DNA from: Mycolicibacterium thermoresistibile
GTDB taxonomy: Bacteria; Actinomycetota; Actinomycetes; Mycobacteriales; Mycobacteriaceae
Assembly: GCF_900187065.1 (NCBI RefSeq)
Contig: NZ_LT906483.1
Location: 2,852,001-2,916,000 of the forward strand
DNA: 64,000 bases
Direction: 5' to 3'
Of the stretch, positions 63,528-64,000 are shown in pieces; the first letter of the stretch is position 1, and the number at the start of each line of letters is the position of its first letter. Below the pieces are notes generated by a model. The model did no database searches, was not told the origin of the DNA, and saw only the letters and a program-made list of their open reading frames with translations. The position numbers and the translations under genes are program-made.

Positions 63528-64000
63528 TTACGCGGACCCGATCAACGCTTCCTGGCACACCCGTACCGGATCCTCGACGTCGGCCACGCTGGCTCCGGCC
63601 CGGCGCGCCGCCGCCCGATAGCCGGGATCGGACAGCACCGTGCCGACCGCGGCGACCAGCGCGTCGCCGGTGAGGGGCCGCACCAGCCGTCCACTGCCCT
63701 GCCGCACAACCCGATTGGCGATCTCCCACTGATCACCACCGCCGGGCACCACCACCATCGGCACACCGGCCAGCAGCGTCTTGGACACCATCCCGTGCCC
63801 GCCGCCGCAGATGACCAGGTCGGCCCGGGTGAGCAGTTCGTCCTGACGGCCCAGCCCGACCACCGCCCACGGCGGCACCTCGGTGTCCGGGCCGGCCAGC
63901 CGGGACACCACCACCCGCGCACCCGCCGGCAGCGTGTCGCCGGGGCGCAGCCGGTCCAGGGCCAGTTCGGCCAGTCCACCGGCGCCGGTGGTCGCCGTCG
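63528..64000 (-). CDS. Glycosyltransferase, GT-B type (partial; N-terminus beyond window)
   Basis: The C-terminal 157 residues of an Rv2739c-like nucleotide-sugar transferase. The donor-binding part is VGLGRQDELLTRADLVICGG, followed by GMVSKTLLAGVPMVVVPGGG and DQWEIANRVVRQGSGR; this matches the UDP/TDP-sugar-binding motif of MurG/rhamnosyl-type (GT1-like) enzymes. It ends with DPVRVCQEALIGSA. The frame is open to base 64000 with no start. It precedes the DUF3046 gene, and the pair follows the M. tuberculosis order. Confidence 0.9.
   Translation of the reverse strand, partial: TATTGAGGLAELALDRLRPGDTLPAGARVVVSRLAGPDTEVPPWAVVGLGRQDELLTRADLVICGGGHGMVSKTLLAGVPMVVVPGGGDQWEIANRVVRQGSGRLVRPLTGDALVAAVGTVLSDPGYRAAARRAGASVADVEDPVRVCQEALIGSA

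Noticed and set aside
1..64000. tRNA, rRNA, insertion sequences or phage attachment sites
   Set aside because: No cloverleaf, rRNA-like stretch, transposase or flanking duplications were recognised by eye; a covariance-model search would be the decisive test.

Overview
This window is GC-rich actinobacterial DNA, almost certainly from a Mycobacterium/Mycolicibacterium. The evidence is the conserved mycobacterial order hemG-hemE-rnd-dxs, ceoBC, dut, cei, suhB, ppgK, sigA, sigB-ideR, sthA, nrdR, lexA, hflX-dapF-miaA, miaB, recX-recA, together with many mycobacterial families of unknown function (DUF3000, DUF3159, DUF3710, DUF3093, DUF4193, DUF3039, DUF3099, DUF4192, DUF3046). The series matches the M. 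tuberculosis Rv2677c-Rv2739c interval with local gains and losses. The exact species cannot be read from the sequence.

Layout. 1-16.9 kb: end of the heme pathway (hemG cut by the window edge, hemE), RNase D, a PhoD-like phosphatase, DXP synthase, NhaA, an RNA methyltransferase, an APC-type permease, TrkA-type K+ regulators, an alpha/beta hydrolase and dUTPase. 16.9-33.3 kb: a regulatory core with the two principal sigma factors (sigA, sigB), IdeR, NrdR and LexA, plus envelope (cei) and metabolic genes (suhB, ppgK, sthA). 33.3-44 kb: a large LGFP-repeat surface protein, a 0.7-kb stretch without a recognisable gene, then hflX-dapF-miaA, a DUF349 protein and miaB. 44-47.3 kb: a four-gene glutamate-type ABC importer. 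47.3-50 kb: recX-recA, with recA split by an in-frame 365-residue intein.

51.4-63.2 kb: a co-directional hydrogenase island. It encodes a group 1h (actinobacterial, high-affinity) [NiFe]-hydrogenase (small and large subunits), a NifU/ribbon protein, four uncharacterised accessory genes including a 39-residue membrane protein, a maturation protease, two HypC proteins, a SIS-HypC fusion, a separate SIS protein, HypE and HypD. HypA, HypB and HypF are not in the window and must be supplied from elsewhere. The island lies exactly between recA and the DUF3046-glycosyltransferase pair that is adjacent to recA in M. tuberculosis. By analogy with M. smegmatis Hhy it should oxidise atmospheric H2 to feed the respiratory chain in starvation.

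Regulatory signals. SOS boxes precede recA, lexA and the LysM gene. A SigE/SigH-type promoter precedes sigB. A recurring TANNNT box 6-8 nt before the start codon at about a dozen genes suggests leaderless transcripts and helps fix several starts. No tRNA, rRNA, CRISPR array or insertion sequence was recognised; the only mobile element seen is the recA intein.
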